DNA from: Cladobotryum mycophilum
Lineage: Eukaryota; Ascomycota; Sordariomycetes; Hypocreales; Hypocreaceae
Length of the DNA stretch: 64,000 bases
Reading direction: 5' to 3'
Assembly: GCA_036429605.1 (NCBI GenBank)
Contig: JAVFKD010000015.1
Coordinates: 1,263,421-1,327,420, forward strand
Below, one piece after another: positions 12,263 through 24,521 of this stretch. The notes under the pieces were generated by a model. It was not told the origin of the DNA, made no database searches, and worked only from the letters and a program-made list of their open reading frames with translations. Every line of letters starts with the position of its first letter. Positions within the stretch are counted from its first letter, which is position 1. The translations under genes were made by a program, and so were the position numbers.

Positions 12263-13396
12263 GATGATGATGTTTGCCCAACAAAATAGGAAAGAAAAAT
12301 GAAGTGAAAATGAGTGAAATGTCCTCTGCCCGTTGGTTTATGAGGTGAGTCAGTTGGTGTGTGTCAGACTCAAGATTCTTATCAGTAAATTCCAATGAAG
12401 GAGGGGCACAAACTGAAGTCCCCCTCCATCACTGCACTTTCCTTATCGATAGCCTGGCACCTGCAACGCAAAGCTGAGATGGCCTGTGCGTCCGAGAAGA
12501 GTCATCCTGTCGTGTGACTTGTTCTTGTTACATATCAAATACGTGGTAGGTAGAATGAATAGTAGTCTTGGAGAAGGCAAGATATTTCAGAATAGCTAAA
12601 GTACATAATTAAGCTCTATGTTAAGCTCCAGATGATGTAGCCGTGTTTTTATTGTGTTCGAATGGGACGAATAATTAATTCTAAGCTCGTTAAAGAGGCA
12701 TTCAAGAGTCTAGCGTATGCCTACCCTATACAAGTCATTCCGTTAAGGGGGTTTGAATAAGACCTACATATAAGAGTGTACCGTGGCTAATAGTAATACC
12801 TCAGGAGTCATCTGGTTTATATACGTGAATTGTAAACATAGAAAACAGTTTTTTTTTTAAAAAAAAGATTTTTAATTTTTTTTTAGCTTGGGTCTCTAGG
12901 AAAGTTGTTGTGTGCACTCATCACCTAGTAAAGTAAAGTAATATTATCACAAGATAATATCTATGCCAACATGGTGACTATTATTACACACTTCGAATGA
13001 CGTCCTAGAAAGTATCAACCAGTGGTGCAAATATAGTACTTTTACTATGGCATCTCATCACCATCGACTCAAAAAAGTTGAAGCTTCGGTGACAGGGATT
13101 TCCTGGAAAGATATGTGTCCATAATCTTCAACATCGAAACCATGCTTGTCAAGACACCAAGTCTCCCCACCCGATTACATTAAAGCACCATGCTGCCCTT
13201 CTAGCAAGCTTGCCGTGATATGGTCAATTTTACTATTCTTCCCCAGCACTACGTTTGACGTACGCCGACACCATCCGCGGTTAATACACAGAAAATGGGT
13301 CCCACGATCCCCCAGTTTCCCACCCAAGCTGTTTTCTTTTCCCTTTGCTCCAAATACAGCAACTCCCAAAAGACCGCCGTAACAATCCTATCCGTT
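12263..13396. other. AT-rich intergenic region
   Basis: No gene is supported. The section 12540-13040 is clearly richer in A and T than its surroundings, has T10 and A8 runs near 12850-12890, and carries a perfect 8-bp inverted repeat with a 4-base loop at 12941-12960. Many TA dinucleotides are present, as in sequence altered by repeat-induced point mutation, but no element is recognisable. The GlnRS promoter lies at its left end. Confidence 0.45.
12941..12960. repeat. Perfect inverted repeat, 8-bp stem
   Basis: ATATTATC and GATAATAT are separated by ACAA. It lies in the AT-rich gap and has no assigned function. Confidence 0.6.
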
Positions 13397-14389
13397 TTAG
13401 TTCCCGAAAGACATCTGCTTCTTGATCTCAGCAATGGCCTTGCCGGGATTGAGGCCCTTGGGGCAGGCACGCGTGCAGTTGAGAATCGTGTGGCATCGGT
13501 ACAGGCTCATGGAGTTCTCCAGGTTGATCCTGCGCTGAGCCGTGCGCTCGTCTCGGGAGTCGGACAACCATCGGTAGGACTGGAGCAGGATAGCGGGGCC
13601 GAGGTACTCCTCAGAGTTCCACCAGTAGGAGGGGCAAGACGTAGAGCAGCAGGCGCAGAGAATGCACTCGTAGAGACCGTCAAGCTTTTTGCGGTCTGCC
13701 TTACTTTGTCGGTACTCCTTGCCCTGTTGGATAGAGTTAGTTAACCCCATATACGGCAGATGGGGGAGGGGGAGGGGGCTGTCGCAAAATCAACTCACGT
13801 CCTCGGCGGGGGTATCTCGCTGCAGGTAAGGCTTAATAGATTTGTACTGCTTGTAAAAGTGCGTCAAGTCGGGAACGAGATCCTTGACGACGTAGGTGTG
13901 AGGAAGAGGGTAGATCTTGACGTCGGCAGAAGACTCCTTGGGGATTCGGCCTGAATACGGTGTTAGCATCTCTGTTCTAGGAGCCCAATGCAGCAAAAAA
14001 ATAAAATAAATAAAATTTGCTCCAAGTAAAGACATACACAAGCATGCCAAGGTGTTTTGGCCGTTGATGTTCATGGCACAGCTTCCACAGATACCCTCTC
14101 GGCAACTCCTTCGGAAGGTGACGGTAGGGTCGAGCTCATTCTTGATTCGGATCAGGGCATCGAGAATCATAGGTCCGGTCTTGTTAAGGTCGATGGTATA
14201 AGTCTGCATGCGCGGCTTCTCGGTGGGGGTGTCTGGATTCCATCGGTAGATCTGGAACGACTTCAAGTTGGGCTGCTCGGGAGTGTCGCTAACAGAGGCC
14301 ATCGATCGCGAGAAGACAGCACCTGGGCGCATGGCTGTCCTCAAGGACGAGCCGAGGATTCGTGACGAGGTGGAGCGGAGAGCGGCCAT
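13397..14389 (-). CDS. sdhB: Succinate dehydrogenase iron-sulfur subunit
   Basis: This is the Fe-S subunit of mitochondrial complex II, which carries electrons from the FAD subunit to ubiquinone. Exons are 14389-14038, 13950-13799 and 13723-13397, giving 276 residues. The chosen ATG starts MAALRSTSSRILGSS, an Arg/Ser-rich mitochondrial presequence; an in-frame upstream extension exists but is unlike the family. The [2Fe-2S] ligands lie in SCREGICGSCAMN and, across the first splice, LACLC. The [4Fe-4S] ligands are in CILCACCSTSCPSYWW, and the [3Fe-4S] ligands in CHTILNCTRACPKG. The positions altered in fungicide-resistant strains of other fungi (Pro of CPS, Asn of WWN, His of CHTI) are wild type here. 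Confidence 0.96.
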
Positions 14390-15628
14390 TTTCGCAAAAC
14401 TGTTTGGACTGCCGAAGTTGGGGAGATGGCAACGGCGAGGGATCCTAGAGCAAACCGAATGCGGGCGGAAGATGGAGGTTGGGATTATCAGCAAAGGAAG
14501 ATGTTTCCCGGCTAGCGACCTCTCAATTGCGCGCAGGGTGGCGTTGGAGGTCCAAGGTCGTCATGAATTTGAGGGTTGGTGTTTGTCGGGAGGGAAGATT
14601 TGGACGGATGAAGATGAAAGATGCACGCACAGCTTTAATTATATTGGATGTACTCCCTACTCAAACTCGTCACAAACTTTGCCATTGCCAGCAACAAAAT
14701 TTAGTCCATGGCAAAAAACTCATTTCTATTACACTGAAAACTACTTTTATGAATAGCCATACGTCCAACTTCCCCAAGATAATTATAATACTGCTGTTGA
14801 AGGCACTTTATGGCGACATCACATGCGCATCAGCATAAACTGGTTCTACTCTGTAAACTCCCCTAAACAGGTAAAACAGTGCGTCCATGTTTGAGATTGA
14901 GTCGTTCATATTCAGCTCTTCATCCTCGGCTATTCCTTGTGACCTGTTCATGCTCCTCTGGCCAATCAGCATTAAGCCATTGTCAATTCGGCTAAGCAGG
15001 AGAAAGCCGGAACACTTGCTCGTGATGTCCGGCGAAACCACGGCTAATTGAGGGTCAAAATCTTGGCGCATGTGAGGGGGCTCTCCAGTGCATTTACCTT
15101 TCAGGGCTGGTGGAGGCATTGAGATCGCTGTCTGTTATTATAAAACTCACGGCATCATGGTTTGTGATAGACTTCTCCAGCTTGTCCCAGTGCTAAACTT
15201 TCCTCGCACCTCCGACAATGTACACTCTCATAAATATTTTAACAACCTCCCGCCTCCAAACATCATCACGGTGCTTCGTTATAGTAAATTATGATATATG
15301 ATAGTCCCCTGGCGGCGGGCAACCTTTGCAGACAATACTCATATATAAAAGGCTGGCAAATGTCCCATTTAAGCACGTCTACTCAAGCTTGAGAAACCCA
15401 AACATAGCCTTCACGTATATAGTTTGATGATGGCGTTAGGTCTGTCCTCATTATTAGAGTTCTCCAAGTGCCAAACGAAGACAGCATCCCCAGCCTATTT
15501 ATTGCCCATTTATAGCCAAGGTCTCCATCGAAAAAAATGATGATCTTCTCAGTAGTTGGAAATCTCAAGTTGAATCCCGTACATCATCCATCCTTGATAC
15601 TCATACATCCTCCCAGTACAACACAGGA
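14390..15628. other. Divergent intergenic region, SDHB to GH5
   Basis: This holds the SDHB promoter on the left and the GH5 promoter on the right. Overlapping frames near 14500-15120 look like shadows without domains. No gene is supported. Confidence 0.45.
15342..15350 (+). promoter_or_regulatory. TATA-box-like element upstream of the GH5 gene
   Basis: TATATAAAA followed by GG lies about 280 bases before the GH5 start codon. It is a good TATA match, and secreted hydrolase genes often have such regulated promoters. The leader it implies is rather long, so it may not be the core promoter. Confidence 0.4.
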
Positions 15629-16930
15629 ATGAAGTTCCTCTTCACACTGTTGGGCTTAGCCTATCTCCTCCTCCCTCTCGCAGCAGAGGAGACGAGAACC
15701 AAAGTACCCCTGAGCGTAACGAGCCGATGGATCATCGACAGAGGAGGCAACCGCGTCAAACTACGCTGCGTCAACTGGGCCGCCCATCTCGAAACCAACA
15801 TCCCCGAGGGCCTGCACAAGCAGAGCATCAACTGGATCGCCAGCTGGATCGCCACCCAGGGCTTCAACTGTGTCCGCCTCACCTACTCCACCGACATGGC
15901 CCTGAACCACAAGTTGCGAGTCAAGAAATCCTTTCAGATGGCAGCAAAAGTTACTGGCGTGCCCCAGGATGAAATGAAGAAGCTTTTCCACCAGGTCGTG
16001 GAGCATAACCCTTTCATCAAGAAAGCAACCTTGATCGACGTCTTTGATGCGGTGCACAACGCCCTTTGGAACCAGAACGTTATGACCATTATCGATAATC
16101 ATGTCAGCAGAGCCGGTGACTGCTGCACCCTCTTTGACGGCAACGGCTGGTGGGACGATGCCCCCGGACATATTCCGTACAACAGCCGCCATTTCAACAC
16201 TTCACAGTGGTACGACGGCCTTGTCGCCATGGCCAAATGGTCCAGACCATACCCGGGCATCGTAGGAATGTCTCTGCGCAACGAGCTTCGCGCCACCGGA
16301 GAGCAAGTCAAGGCGTCCGGCCAAGTGTGGCGAGATCGCATGCTCGCCGCGGCAAATAAAGTGAACACGGCCAATCCTGACGTCCTCATCATGTTTGGGG
16401 GCATGAAAAACGGCACCGACCTGAGGCCAATAACCATCCCCGGCGGCCTCCCTAGTTATGATTTCGAACACAAAAGGGTATGGGAAGCACACGCGTACAA
16501 CCTCAGTATACCCAAATATCGCAACTGCCATGCGATGAAGCACCAATTCTTTGATAACTTTGCATTCGTGCTCACAAAGCAGAGAAACTTAACCGGTCCA
16601 TTGTTTATCTCCGAATTTGGCATTGATATGTCCTTCACACATGACCCCTTTCAATGGTACATGTACCAAAAGGTGTATGAGTATTATGACTGTTTGAAAG
16701 AATTCCTGTGGCTAACCGATGCCGACTGGGCACTCTGGGCGCTTCAAGGGTCCTACTATGTTCGGTTCGGCGAGCTGGACCGGAATGAACCCTATGGTGT
16801 GCTGAATAAGGATTGGACGGACTGGAGAAGGCGCGGTTTCTGGAAAAAAGACATTGGTCAAATAACCTCCATGAGAAGAGGCCCGCATACAGAGGACGGT
16901 AATGTAACGGAAACAGATTTAACATTTTAA
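15629..16930 (+). CDS. Secreted glycoside hydrolase family 5 (cellulase-like)
   Basis: A 433-residue intronless protein. Residues 1-19 form a signal peptide (MKFLFTLLGLAYLLLPLAA) with cleavage likely before EETR. The fold is a GH5 TIM barrel. VKLRCVNWAAHLETNIPEGL and FNCVRLTYSTDMAL match the first strands, IIDNHVSRAG the strand-3/4 region, MSLRNEL the general acid/base Asn-Glu pair, and FISEFGID the nucleophile Glu. Conserved W residues (LWLTDADWALWALQGSYY) line the C-terminal subsites. Several N-glycosylation sequons (NTS, NGT, NLS, NLT, NVT) fit secretion. The substrate cannot be set from sequence alone; beta-glucan, cellulose or a glycolipid are possible. It stands alone between housekeeping genes, with no other CAZyme nearby. 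Confidence 0.88.
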   Translation: MKFLFTLLGLAYLLLPLAAEETRTKVPLSVTSRWIIDRGGNRVKLRCVNWAAHLETNIPEGLHKQSINWIASWIATQGFNCVRLTYSTDMALNHKLRVKKSFQMAAKVTGVPQDEMKKLFHQVVEHNPFIKKATLIDVFDAVHNALWNQNVMTIIDNHVSRAGDCCTLFDGNGWWDDAPGHIPYNSRHFNTSQWYDGLVAMAKWSRPYPGIVGMSLRNELRATGEQVKASGQVWRDRMLAAANKVNTANPDVLIMFGGMKNGTDLRPITIPGGLPSYDFEHKRVWEAHAYNLSIPKYRNCHAMKHQFFDNFAFVLTKQRNLTGPLFISEFGIDMSFTHDPFQWYMYQKVYEYYDCLKEFLWLTDADWALWALQGSYYVRFGELDRNEPYGVLNKDWTDWRRRGFWKKDIGQITSMRRGPHTEDGNVTETDLTF

Positions 16931-17133
16931 CATATATCTCTTGACACCTTGAACCCCATCATTCCCGATTTGCAAGATAGCGTGCCATTTGAGAGAAATG
17001 CAGAAGAAAGAAAAAAAAAGAGATCCTCCCATAAGATAGTGCGCCTTAGAAGATCCCATCCCGAGTGAAACGAAACTCACCTTTTTTGTTGTCGCGTATT
17101 AAACAGAAGCATTTCTAGAACGTGTGATATGGA

Positions 17134-18361
17134 TCAAGTCTCATCCGTCTTGTCAAGACCAAAGAACTCAAAATCGCCGCCGGCGTCCATTTCCACGTCT
17201 CGGTCATCCATGAGGTCGTCAAAAGAATTCCCCCCAACACTAAAATCAAAATCCATTCCGTCAGCGGCTCCGAATTCATTGCCATAGAGGCCGTTAAGCT
17301 TGGAATCGGCTGCTTCGCCCTTTTTGTCCTCTACCTTTTCCTGGGTACTGGAGTTGGAAGCACCGCCTTGGGCAGCGAGGGCGACAAGAGCGGACTGTGT
17401 GCCGCTTTGGTCAGTGGGGTTGGTAGGCATCATGCTGTTGATGTCGAGCAGATCATTGTCGCCGTCAGCCGGGGCAAACGTCGTCAGGTCAAAGGCCGAA
17501 TCGTTGGTGGTGGTCGGTAGAGCTTGTGGCTCGATGTTTGGTGGTGGAGCGAGCGAGAATTCCATATTGGTAAAGTTCATTCCAGTGGCGTCGGGTATGC
17601 CTGACGCATTATTGGACATTTCCAGCTTTATGTCTGGGTCTGTCATATGAGCAATGGGACCTGCAGAAACACCAGCATTGCCATTTGCATTTGAACCATC
17701 CAGTGTCATGGACAGTGTCGGTTGGGGCTGAGCACTTTGCTCTTTCATTGTAATATCCACTTGGTTGGTGATGGGGAGATCAATACTCATGTTAGGGAAC
17801 GGTGCCATAGGCTTGGGTAGCTCATCAGCCATCATGGGTTCATCCTTGAGAACCGGGGCCGGAGGCGAATCAAGGTCGATGGTCATGGGATGCTTTGATT
17901 GCGGCTCAACAGGCTGCGGTTCAGGTTTGGCAAAGAGCCTTTTCTGTTCTTGCACGTTATTGAGGTCTCTTAACAAGACTGATTTAGCTCTTATCTAGCA
18001 ATGAGGAGTGAGCAATAAATTCTATCAAACAAAGAAATAAGATGGGCTCTTACTATGTCATGTTCCAATTCATCCAACGCACAATGAAACAGTCTGATGG
18101 TTTCTGGTAGCTTTGACTGGATTGTGCCAGGTGCCTGGGCGAGATTGCCATGAGCATCTTTCCGGGATGCCCGCAAGGCTTTCCCGGTTTGTACGAGCTG
18201 AGTGAAGGGCTTGTTAGTGACGTAAAAAAAAAGAGAGAGAGAAAGGGGGGAATGTAAAAGTTGAAAACAATGCGGTGCACGCAAGCAAGGCCATTACTTA
18301 CTACATCGTTGACCAGCGACTGAAGGGCATCCAGAGGATCTTTGGATTTAGGAGTAGCCAT
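17134..18361 (-). CDS. Mediator complex subunit 2 (Med2)-like protein
   Basis: A 354-residue acidic protein, probably a subunit of the Mediator tail that links activators to RNA polymerase II. Exons are 18361-18302, 18197-18054 and 17994-17134. The N-terminal 90 residues are helical; the segment IRLFHCALDELEHDI resembles VKLFHGILDDLETSL of yeast Med2 (recalled from family knowledge), followed by AKSVLLRDLNNVQEQKRL. The rest is disordered, Met/Asn/Pro/Ser-rich, with an acidic, aromatic C-terminus (MDFDFSVGGNSFDDLMDD, FEFFGLD) like the acidic Asn-rich tail of Med2. The splice at 18053/17995 joins DI to IRAKSV, with an in-frame stop in the intron. The assignment rests on one short motif and overall composition. 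Confidence 0.6.
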
Positions 18362-20743
18362 TTTGACAGTGACTCGTCGACAAGACAAGGCAAAGCAAAG
18401 CACGTTGCTCAGTGTTGGATAGGTAATACGTAGGCCTCTCTCTGACTTGTGGATCCTTCTCAGAGGCTCATTCGTAGGCTAATTAATATATGCCAGCGAA
18501 ATAAATATGCGGCCCAACGCGGCCCCCGGAACAGATGCGCGACGAGGCTGAACAAATCGTGTTTGGTAATTGGAGATGTTCTGGGTCAAGTTGGAGTGCA
18601 GCCGCCAATGGCAAGACGAAGTGGGTAAGACGAGGTAACGATTGGATTGGGGCTGGGGCTGGGGGGTGCCGCCTCGGGTCTCTAGGCAGGTCTGTAGCCG
18701 CCTAGGTTTAGGGAGACAAGGAGGCCCTTCACTGGGCTGAAAGTTACAGAAGGTTCAGTGGGTCTGTGAGACGCCGCTCCAAGGGCGGGAATAAGCTCCC
18801 GTCCAGTCTTTTGAGGCCCGCTTACCCCTGGAAGAGCCCCCTCCCCTACGGAGTACATGGATGCCTACCTCAGAGACACCCAGATGGACACTCATGGAAA
18901 CGGAAGTGTGGCTAGTGCGTTGCATTCATGGGATGGGATCCATACCACGTAGCATTCATTCACCTCCCCGCAACTGATCAGATAAAGGCGTCGGTGTAAA
19001 TTTTTTTTACAGATGCATTATTTGTATGCGTAAAGAACGCCCTGTCACGACAATGGACAAGGTTAAGGTTCATGTATTTCCAAAGTCTTTGGTATATCTG
19101 TCATCTTTATTTACTACTAGGTAGGTACCGTACTAAAGGTAGGTTAACCTAGTAGTATTGTCAGAACCATATCATGCCAAACAGGTCGTGAAGTACTTGC
19201 CAACAAGCAGAGAATCCATGGGAGCGCCGTAAAGTATTGATATAGTAGTATGGACCTCAACTTCACCGCTTATTACTAGATAGATACTAAACTGCTTAAA
19301 TCACAAGTTCATCATCCATGCCACAGAGTTATAACCAAGGTATAACCCCTTCTTATCCCTACTACAAATATGGCAAGTTGCTGACAGCCACTAATAATGC
19401 CACTTGTACAATGTCTCAACTGGCTTAGAATCCACCTTCACTTACAGTGCCCTGCGACACACTAAAGACAATTGGAACCTTGAAGTCAAGCCAACGACAA
19501 ACGCCTGACAAAAACAACAAACACCAAAATCTTTCAATCGTCATCATGTCTCTACCATCCTTTTCTCACTATTTAGAACATCAACGGAATACCTCCGCCA
19601 TGTCTCGGCGATTGTTTGTCAATCATTCCCAGGTGCAAATACCCAAGGTAGTAGATGCTTACCATCCCAATGCATACATGCTTACAGGCAGGTACTAAGG
19701 TAGGTATGGATGCTTCATTTATAGTTCCCTATCCTACATATAGTTCCAAGACGTAACTTTCCCCCAACTTAGACCCAACGGTCGCCATTTGGGTCCCAGA
19801 GCCACCGGGTCATCAGTCTGTACTCAACTTGGGCTCATCACAGAAGGCGGTGCAATCATGCGAGGCACACAATCAGAGGGGGGTCTTTCGATCAGTTGAT
19901 AGCTGTAAAAGCAAACAGAATCAAACATGGATAAATAAGAACCGTCCCCTTTTGCCAAGGAGCACCACACTCACATGCAGTGTCAACCTGGCTGCAACGC
20001 TGAGAGCTCAACCAACAACGCCACCCCGCCTCTACCTACTACTACCTAGAGAGTAGTTCACTACAGGTACCTTAGCATTTCTAGGGTAGTTTAATCGACT
20101 TGACGAAATATTATGACCTTGGGACCTCCACTCCCCTCTCACAACCTTTACTCTGATATTATTTTCGTCTACCAAATCACAGCCTTGCGCAGAGATTTGT
20201 GCATACAGTTATCGGTGTGGGCTGTTGCAATTTTTTTCTGGGACTTGGTTCTCGTTTTTCCTTTATCCTTTTTTTTTTACTGCGTTGCAGCTTTCTTATC
20301 ATCATCTTTTTTTTATTTGCCTCCTACATCGCCGTGTCCAGTCTTATTTATTCTCCTGTCTTGTTTTTCGGTTGTCGCCTCGCCCTGGTCCCCTGTCTGT
20401 CCCGCTTTGGTTCGCTCTTCTGTCGAACTGCTGCAGCGTCTCCAATTTCAGTTGTCCAGCCTGTTCTCTGCAACCAACTCCAATTTTGCAGCCGACGCAC
20501 CTCCTCTCGACGTCTCTTTTCCCTCTCTCTTTACACGCAATTACCTCGCCGTGCAATCCTACTTGCTGTCGACGCTCTTCAATCCCCTGAACAACCGCTG
20601 GGCTGTCAAGCGTCCTTGACCACCCCTCCTCCGTTCTTCGCCCGTGGCAGCAGTAGCAGCAACACCCATCGCGCGCTACGATACCACCATCTTCGAGCTG
20701 CCCACAAGACATACCACGGGAAAAAAGTTCTATAATCGCAACC
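18362..20743. other. Large intergenic region and leader of the Pub1 gene
   Basis: This 2.4-kb stretch has no supported gene. From 18640 to 18900 it is G/C-rich with a GGGGCTGG repeat. Between 19110 and 20100 short TAGGTAGG/CTACCTA motifs recur. From about 20110 to 20640 it is C/T-rich, with long T runs, and probably forms the Pub1 5' leader; the long open frames there encode only Leu/Phe/Ser-rich low-complexity sequence. Confidence 0.45.
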
Positions 20744-22371
20744 ATGGCCGACTCTGGAGCTCCCGCAAACAACGCGCAGCCAAATCCTGGTGGTCCTGGC
20801 GCCCAAAATGGACAGGGCAACCCAACCCATCTTCCCCCGCCCCCTCTCCATATCCCCCAGAACAACAATCCTATCCCGACGGCCATCACATCGCCAAGGT
20901 CTGGCCAGGACAATGGCGGTCTCATGTCTCCTACAACCGCTGCCAACTTCCGACGAGCCGCTCCCGAGCCTAACAAGCGGGCGCTCTACGTCGGTGGATT
21001 GGACCAGAGGGTCACCGAGGACGTGCTGCGCCAGATTTTCGAGACGACTGGACACGTTCAAAACGTCAAAATCATTCCTGATAAGAATGTATGATCTTCC
21101 TTTATCTATAGTCAGCTATTATCCCGAAAAGGCTAATACATTTGCTTACTCTCTAGGCTAAGGGCTACAATTATGGCTTTGTCGAGTATGACGACCCCGG
21201 TGCCGCTGAGCGGGCGATGCAGACCCTGAATGGTCGGAGAGTCCATCAATCGGTATTTTTAAGCCCCCTATCTACATGCACAGGCCCGATCGGCGAGTGA
21301 AGGTTGCTAACTGCGGAATTGATAGGAAATCCGAGTCAACTGGGCTTACCAGTCCAACACTAGCAGCAAAGAGGATACGTCCAACCACTTCCATATCTTT
21401 GTTGGCGATTTGTCCAACGAGGTCAATGACGAAGTTCTTCTTCAGGCCTTCTCAGCCTTTGGTTCAGTCTCGGAGGCCCGCGTCATGTGGGACATGAAGA
21501 CGGGCAGGTCTCGAGGTTATGGCTTCGTCGCCTTCCGAGACCGACCTGATGCTGAGAAAGCCCTGAGCTCCATGGATGGCGAGTGGCTTGGATCCAGAGC
21601 TATCCGTTGCAACTGGGCAAACCAAAAGGGTCAACCTTCAATGGCTCAGCAACAAGCCATGTCGGCCATGGGCCTTACCCCAACAACCCCATATGGCCAC
21701 CATCAGTTCCCTGCACACGGAATCGCTAGCTACGAATTGATCCAGTCGCAGACACCCAGCTGGCAGACCACCGTCTATGTTGGAAACCTTACCCCATACA
21801 CAACTCCAAACGACGTTGTCCCGCTCTTCCAGAACTTTGGTTTCGTGGTAGAGTCTCGATTCCAGGCTGACCGTGGCTTTGCCTTCATCAAGATGGATTC
21901 CCACGAGAATGCAGCCATGGCTATTTGCCAGATGAATGGTTATAATGTCAATGGTCGACCGCTGAAGTGCAGTGTAAGTGTTTACTTGAACAATTGAAGA
22001 ATGTGCAGACGAACATGTTTGAAGCAGATTTTCTAACAGCGGATATAGTGGGGCAAGGACAAGACACCGAATTCTCAATCATTTGACCAACAGCAGCAAC
22101 AGCCTTACAGCCCACAGAGCGCCCAGGCTCCTGCTTACCCCGGCACACCTACTTACTACCCACAATATGGAGGTTAGTTTTGCGAGATACTGTCTAGATT
22201 GATCATGTTGACTAAACTTTTGGAACAGCGGCGCAGTATAGTGGCCAGCAGGGCAACTATGGCGGTCCTCAGAACGGATCTCCTGCAGGTTATGGTGGCT
22301 CTCCTATGGGCTACGGCGGACCACAGAGTACCGGAGGCTACGGTCGGGGCCAGCAACAGCAGCAGCAGCAG

Positions 22372-22409
<38 letters not shown>

Positions 22410-22494
22410 ACAGCAGCAAGCTCCCAACGCTCAATGGACCCAGGCTCCCCAGGGGCAGAGTTTCAGCAATGGGTTTGGTGGCTATCAGTCCTAG
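20744..22494 (+). CDS. pub1: Pub1/TIA-1-type poly(A) RNA-binding protein, three RRMs
   Basis: A 492-residue RNA-binding protein of nucleus and cytoplasm that binds U-rich and poly(A) mRNA and, in yeast, joins stress granules and stabilises messages. Exons are 20744-21088, 21157-21252, 21326-21973, 22049-22172 and 22229-22494. RRM1 is about residues 80-152 (RNP2 LYVGGL; RNP1 NYGFVEY), RRM2 about 170-246 (IFVGDL; RGYGFVAF) and RRM3 about 297-363 (VYVGNL; RGFAFIKM). NWAYQS and NWANQK after RRM1 and RRM2 are typical of the TIA-1/Pub1 family. The C-terminus is a prion-like Gln/Gly/Tyr-rich tail containing a run of 23 glutamines. Introns 1 and 2 interrupt RRM1, as common in fungi. Confidence 0.93.
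22351..22419 (+). repeat. CAG/CAA tract encoding 23 glutamines
   Basis: A mixed CAG/CAA run inside the Pub1 C-terminal tail. The mixture of codons suggests the polyglutamine itself is selected; length may vary between strains. Confidence 0.9.
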
Positions 22495-24480
22495 GAATCT
22501 AAGATAGCGACACACGGACCGAAATTTGCTAGGAAACGGAGGTTTAAGAAGAAAATGATCGACTTGGACGTCGGAAAAAGGGACTGAGTGCATGTTTTTG
22601 ACATTTGAGATATCCATGATTTTCTCAAGTCCCCCCCCCTTTGTTCCCCTTTCTTTTTATTCGTTATGGTTGTTTTCTTTCTGTTTATTCTACTGCTGCT
22701 ATTCTCTACGTGTCGTCTTTTCTCATTGTTTCCTCCGTCTATCCAGTGATTCTCATCATCAGTCTCGGTTATTTCCTTCTCGGTTTTTCTTGCTCCATTT
22801 TCATGATCCGTGCAAGAGTTTTTGTTTAAAGACACGGAGGAACAGAAAAAAGTTTGGGATGCGTTTGATCAGCGCTGCTCTTAGGATACCATTTTCTTTT
22901 GCAGCATCAGAGCCAGTGTTTTTCCTTCCACTCTTATCTCTCTATTCCTTTTATGATGACGGTTACGAATTTCTGTTATCTTCTGTTGTCTTATGAGGAG
23001 CGTGGCATACCCCGCATGATAGCGAAGCAAAAAGGGGCTGGATATCCCAAGCAGAGTTTTTTTTTCAGTTTGTGTACAGGAAGGAAATATCAAGTACTTG
23101 TATGGCATGAGGAGCATGGGGTTGGTGGATTAGCAAAAAAATGATTTGGCTATCTTGCTAGGGAGAGGCGGCTGGATAAGTTGATGGAGAAAGCAAAAAA
23201 CGTGCAACTGGCTTGCTTTTTATGTTAATTGATGATTTGGAGATGTATCATGAATGTGGGCTGGTACCCGGTGAGAAAGCAGAGTTTCTATACTATATAC
23301 TATGGCCCAACCAATGCCCTGGAGTGTAGAGAGAGGAGGATAATGAGAACAGAGCAAAGGCGCTGCCGGACATGCATGCGGCAAAGGGACTCTGATGATG
23401 GTGTACAGACAGACTTCCCAAGCCGCCATCTAATGATAATCAATATTGTTGTGCGGAGATGCGTATATTTCCATGGTGTTCTATTGGGCCGAGATTACCA
23501 TTTGCCACCTTATCGTGTGTGATGGTAGGCAAGGCAAGTAAGTAGGCTACATAATAAATAATAACGGACGTGTTTTGTGCGTCTCCCGGGATTGGAGCGG
23601 TTATTACTTGATTGATGGCACCATATCTGCCATGTGTGTTGACGGCAGCGTCATGTTTTAAATTCGGTCATTGCCGTGATAGTTCTTACTGGCTGTGGTG
23701 GAAACAGGGCGAGAATATTTATTGTCTGCTTGATTACGCATTGCGACTTGCATATATATTGAATTCTCATTACTTGGCAACGGTCTCGAAAGCTAGCCGT
23801 CCGGGATGTCTGATGATGTGAGCCAACTGATCGGCAGCAGAGGACACGGACGAGGACTGAGACTTCTTCCATCAGCCCCGTTATCACATCATCAGACATG
23901 GATTCTGTCCCTGTTTTCCTGCTTGTTCTTGTATACTTACCGTAGCGCGTTTGGGGGAGGGGGGAGACAGATGCTGTGGTGTGTGGGTGATATGCATCCA
24001 TGGAGATTTGACTGTGACGGATGGAGACCTGTGTTGGCTTGGAGCATATTGAATTGATGCTGCTGACTCGTCATCACATCCAAGGGCTTGTTTGTTGATT
24101 TGAAAACTTTGGGTACTGCTTTTGCCGCCACCTTTGTTTGGGGCCATGCAAGCGAGCAAGCAAGCAAACAAACAAACATTGGTAATTATTATTGGAGATA
24201 CATACTATCGTTGTCATATGAATCCATGTTTGGCATTTTCGTATAGATTCATGGATTTCTTAGCCAGAGTCTGACCGCTGAAAGTGACTGTACCTAGTCG
24301 TAGCCATGTACCTCCAGGTCCCTAGTCTAGTAGCTAAGATGAAGACGCTTCAGTGCATCATGAGCCTCACTCAGCGGCCCCTCCCCTCCCAATGGATGCC
24401 CTCCCATGCCCTGCCAGAGTGGTTGGTTTTCCATTCAGGGCTCCATTGGTACTGCAACACACACCTCAAGATCCCCCACT

Positions 24481-24521
24481 CACACTCACACTCACACACA
24501 CACACACACACGCACACACAT
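24481..24521 (+). repeat. CA microsatellite
   Basis: An imperfect (CA)n run interrupted by CT and CG units. Confidence 0.9.

Noticed and set aside
13295..13744. Plus-strand frame of 149 codons over the SDHB gene
   Set aside because: It is the antisense shadow of conserved SDHB exon 3.
20113..20735. Long plus-strand open frames before Pub1
   Set aside because: They encode Leu/Phe/Ser low-complexity sequence in a C/T-rich leader and overlap each other in several frames.
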